Of a stretch of DNA of 6,483 nucleotides, positions 5,536 to 6,483 are shown piece after piece (within the stretch, counting starts at the first letter, position 1; each line of letters opens with the position of its first letter). The notes below the pieces were generated by a model that saw nothing but the letters and a program-made list of their open reading frames with translations, searched no databases and was not told the origin of the DNA. The stretch is from Thermoanaerobaculia bacterium. Lineage in GTDB: Bacteria > Acidobacteriota > Thermoanaerobaculia > UBA5066. A program made the position numbers and the translations under genes. The stretch is taken from the NCBI GenBank assembly GCA_017999215.1, contig JAGOBQ010000248.1:1-6483 (forward strand), in the 5' to 3' direction.

Positions 5536-6233
5536 AGTACGCGGGCGACCTGCCCCGTTCCCGCTACCCGTGGAAGGAGATCCCGGGCTCCTCGCACGCG
5601 GTCCTCCTCGGGCGCGTCGCCGCGCTCGGCGACTCTCTCTCGGTCCTGGACGTCGGCTTCGGCGCCGGGCACCTCGCCCGCCGGATCCGGCCCTACTGCC
5701 GCTATCTCGCCGGGATCGAGCTCGACCCGGAGGCGGCCCGGGAGGGTTCGGCGTTCTTCGACGACCCGGTCCTCGACGACGTCGTGCGCGGCCTTTCCGG
5801 CCCCTGGCGCGAGACGTTCGACGTCGTCGTCGCCGCCGACATCCTCGAGCACCTCCCGGAGCCGGGCCGGGCCCTCGACCTCTTCCGGCCGCTCCTTCGC
5901 GACGGCGGGCTCCTCCTCGTCTCGCTCCCGAACGTCGCGAACGTCACCGTCCGGCTCGCGCTCCTCCTCGGGCGTTTCCCGCGGACCGAGCGCGGCATCC
6001 TGGACCGGACGCACCTCGGGTTCTTCACCCGTCGGACGGGACGGGAGCTCCTCGAGGCTCACGGTTTCCGGGTCGTCCGCGAGACCCCGACCGCGATGCC
6101 CTTCGAGCTCGCCTTCCCCGTCCTGGGCCGTCCGCCCCTCTCCGCTCCCGTCCGCGCCGCCGCGACGCTCCTCGCACGCGCCTGGCCCGGCATGTTCGGC
6201 TACCAGTTCGTCTACGAAGCGAGGCCCGCTTGA
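5532..6233 (+). CDS. Class I SAM-dependent methyltransferase (Methyltransf_11/23, UbiG-like)
   Basis: The 233-aa protein has the class I methyltransferase fold signals. Motif I is VLDVGFGAGHLA (38-49), GIELDPEA (61-68) carries the acidic residue at the end of strand 2 that binds the ribose of SAM, FDVVVAADILEHL (96-108) is motif II, and DGGLLLVSLPNVAN (124-137) is motif III. DRTHLGFFT (158-166) is common in the UbiG-like branch found beside glycosyltransferases in cell-surface polysaccharide loci. The methyl acceptor cannot be read from the sequence; a sugar or lipid-linked sugar is an inference from the downstream GT2 gene. The start is GTG 5532-5534, which overlaps the nadE stop in a GTGA junction and yields MKYAGDLPRSRYPWKEIPGSSH. 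The frame is open far upstream, inside nadE in another frame, but nothing there resembles the family. It ends in TTGA, overlapping the next gene. Confidence 0.92.
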   Translation: MKYAGDLPRSRYPWKEIPGSSHAVLLGRVAALGDSLSVLDVGFGAGHLARRIRPYCRYLAGIELDPEAAREGSAFFDDPVLDDVVRGLSGPWRETFDVVVAADILEHLPEPGRALDLFRPLLRDGGLLLVSLPNVANVTVRLALLLGRFPRTERGILDRTHLGFFTRRTGRELLEAHGFRVVRETPTAMPFELAFPVLGRPPLSAPVRAAATLLARAWPGMFGYQFVYEARPA

Positions 6234-6483
6234 CCCGACCGCCGGTCCTGTCCCTCGTCGTCCCCGCCTACAACGAGGAGAAGCGCCTTCCCGTCTCCCT
6301 CGCCCGGATCTCCGAGTGGGTCCTCTCGCGCACGCCGCAGCTCTCCGTCGAGGTCCTCGTCGTCGACGACGGCTCCTCGGACCGGACCGCCGCGGTCGCC
6401 GAGAAGACCGCGGCCGGGCTCGGGCTCGACTTCCGCGTCCTCCGCCTGCCCCGGAACCGCGGGAAAGGTGCGGCGGTCCGCGA
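6230..6483 (+). CDS. Family 2 glycosyltransferase, N-terminal part (dolichyl-phosphate glycosyltransferase-like)
   Basis: The window contains 84 codons of an open frame that continues past the right edge. The likely start is TTG 6230-6232, overlapping the methyltransferase stop in a TTGA junction. It gives MTRPPVLSLVVPAYNEE, the usual GT-A family 2 opening. The nucleotide-sugar-binding motif VVDDGSSDRT (44-53) and RNRGKGAAVR (75-84) follow. The GKGAAVR form is typical of enzymes that move a sugar from UDP- or GDP-sugar to a polyprenyl or dolichyl phosphate (DPM1/ALG5/GtrB-like). The metal-binding DxD and any C-terminal membrane helices lie beyond the window, so substrate and topology cannot be judged. 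The overlap with the methyltransferase gene argues that the two act in the same pathway. Confidence 0.9.
   Translation, partial: MTRPPVLSLVVPAYNEEKRLPVSLARISEWVLSRTPQLSVEVLVVDDGSSDRTAAVAEKTAAGLGLDFRVLRLPRNRGKGAAVR

Overview
The window comes from the chromosome of a very GC-rich bacterium (well over 70% G+C by eye). Every complete gene ends in TGA, third codon positions are almost always G or C, and only one in-frame TTA codon was found. No signature gene fixes the taxon. The style (DPFA-rich, Pro/Ala-rich tetratricopeptide protein, RDD protein, two-domain NadE, monofunctional-type glutamate formimidoyltransferase) would fit Acidobacteriota or a myxobacterium-like lineage. That placement is inference only. 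I see no mobile element, tRNA, rRNA, CRISPR array or integration signature.

Layout. The left edge holds the last 17 codons of a rightward gene that ends in a hydrophobic segment. A strong GC hairpin (84-113) follows, and then a leftward glutamate formimidoyltransferase (FtcD-type) starts at 1045. Its reading frame has no stop codon before the window edge, so it formally overlaps the end of the rightward gene. A 100-bp divergent intergenic region (1046-1145) carries a good leftward -10 box, a weak rightward promoter and a 6+6 bp inverted repeat.

From 1146 everything runs rightward and is tightly packed. The order is a 676-aa single-pass membrane TPR protein with a DPFA/NPFA motif array, an RDD-family membrane protein 10 bp downstream, a glutamine-dependent NAD+ synthetase (NadE) 33 bp downstream with a possible own promoter, a class I SAM methyltransferase overlapping nadE by GTGA, and the start of a family 2 glycosyltransferase overlapping the methyltransferase by TTGA.

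How they work together. The TPR and RDD genes look like a membrane-associated pair of unknown role. NadE makes NAD+ from deamido-NAD+ and glutamine. The methyltransferase and the GT2 enzyme look like a translationally coupled pair for building or modifying a lipid-linked or cell-surface glycan, placed in the nadE transcript without an obvious pathway link. The formimidoyltransferase belongs to histidine degradation and folate one-carbon metabolism and is transcribed separately.

I did not find a convincing new defence, mobile or signalling system. The least explained item is the TPR/RDD pair with its repeated PF motifs.
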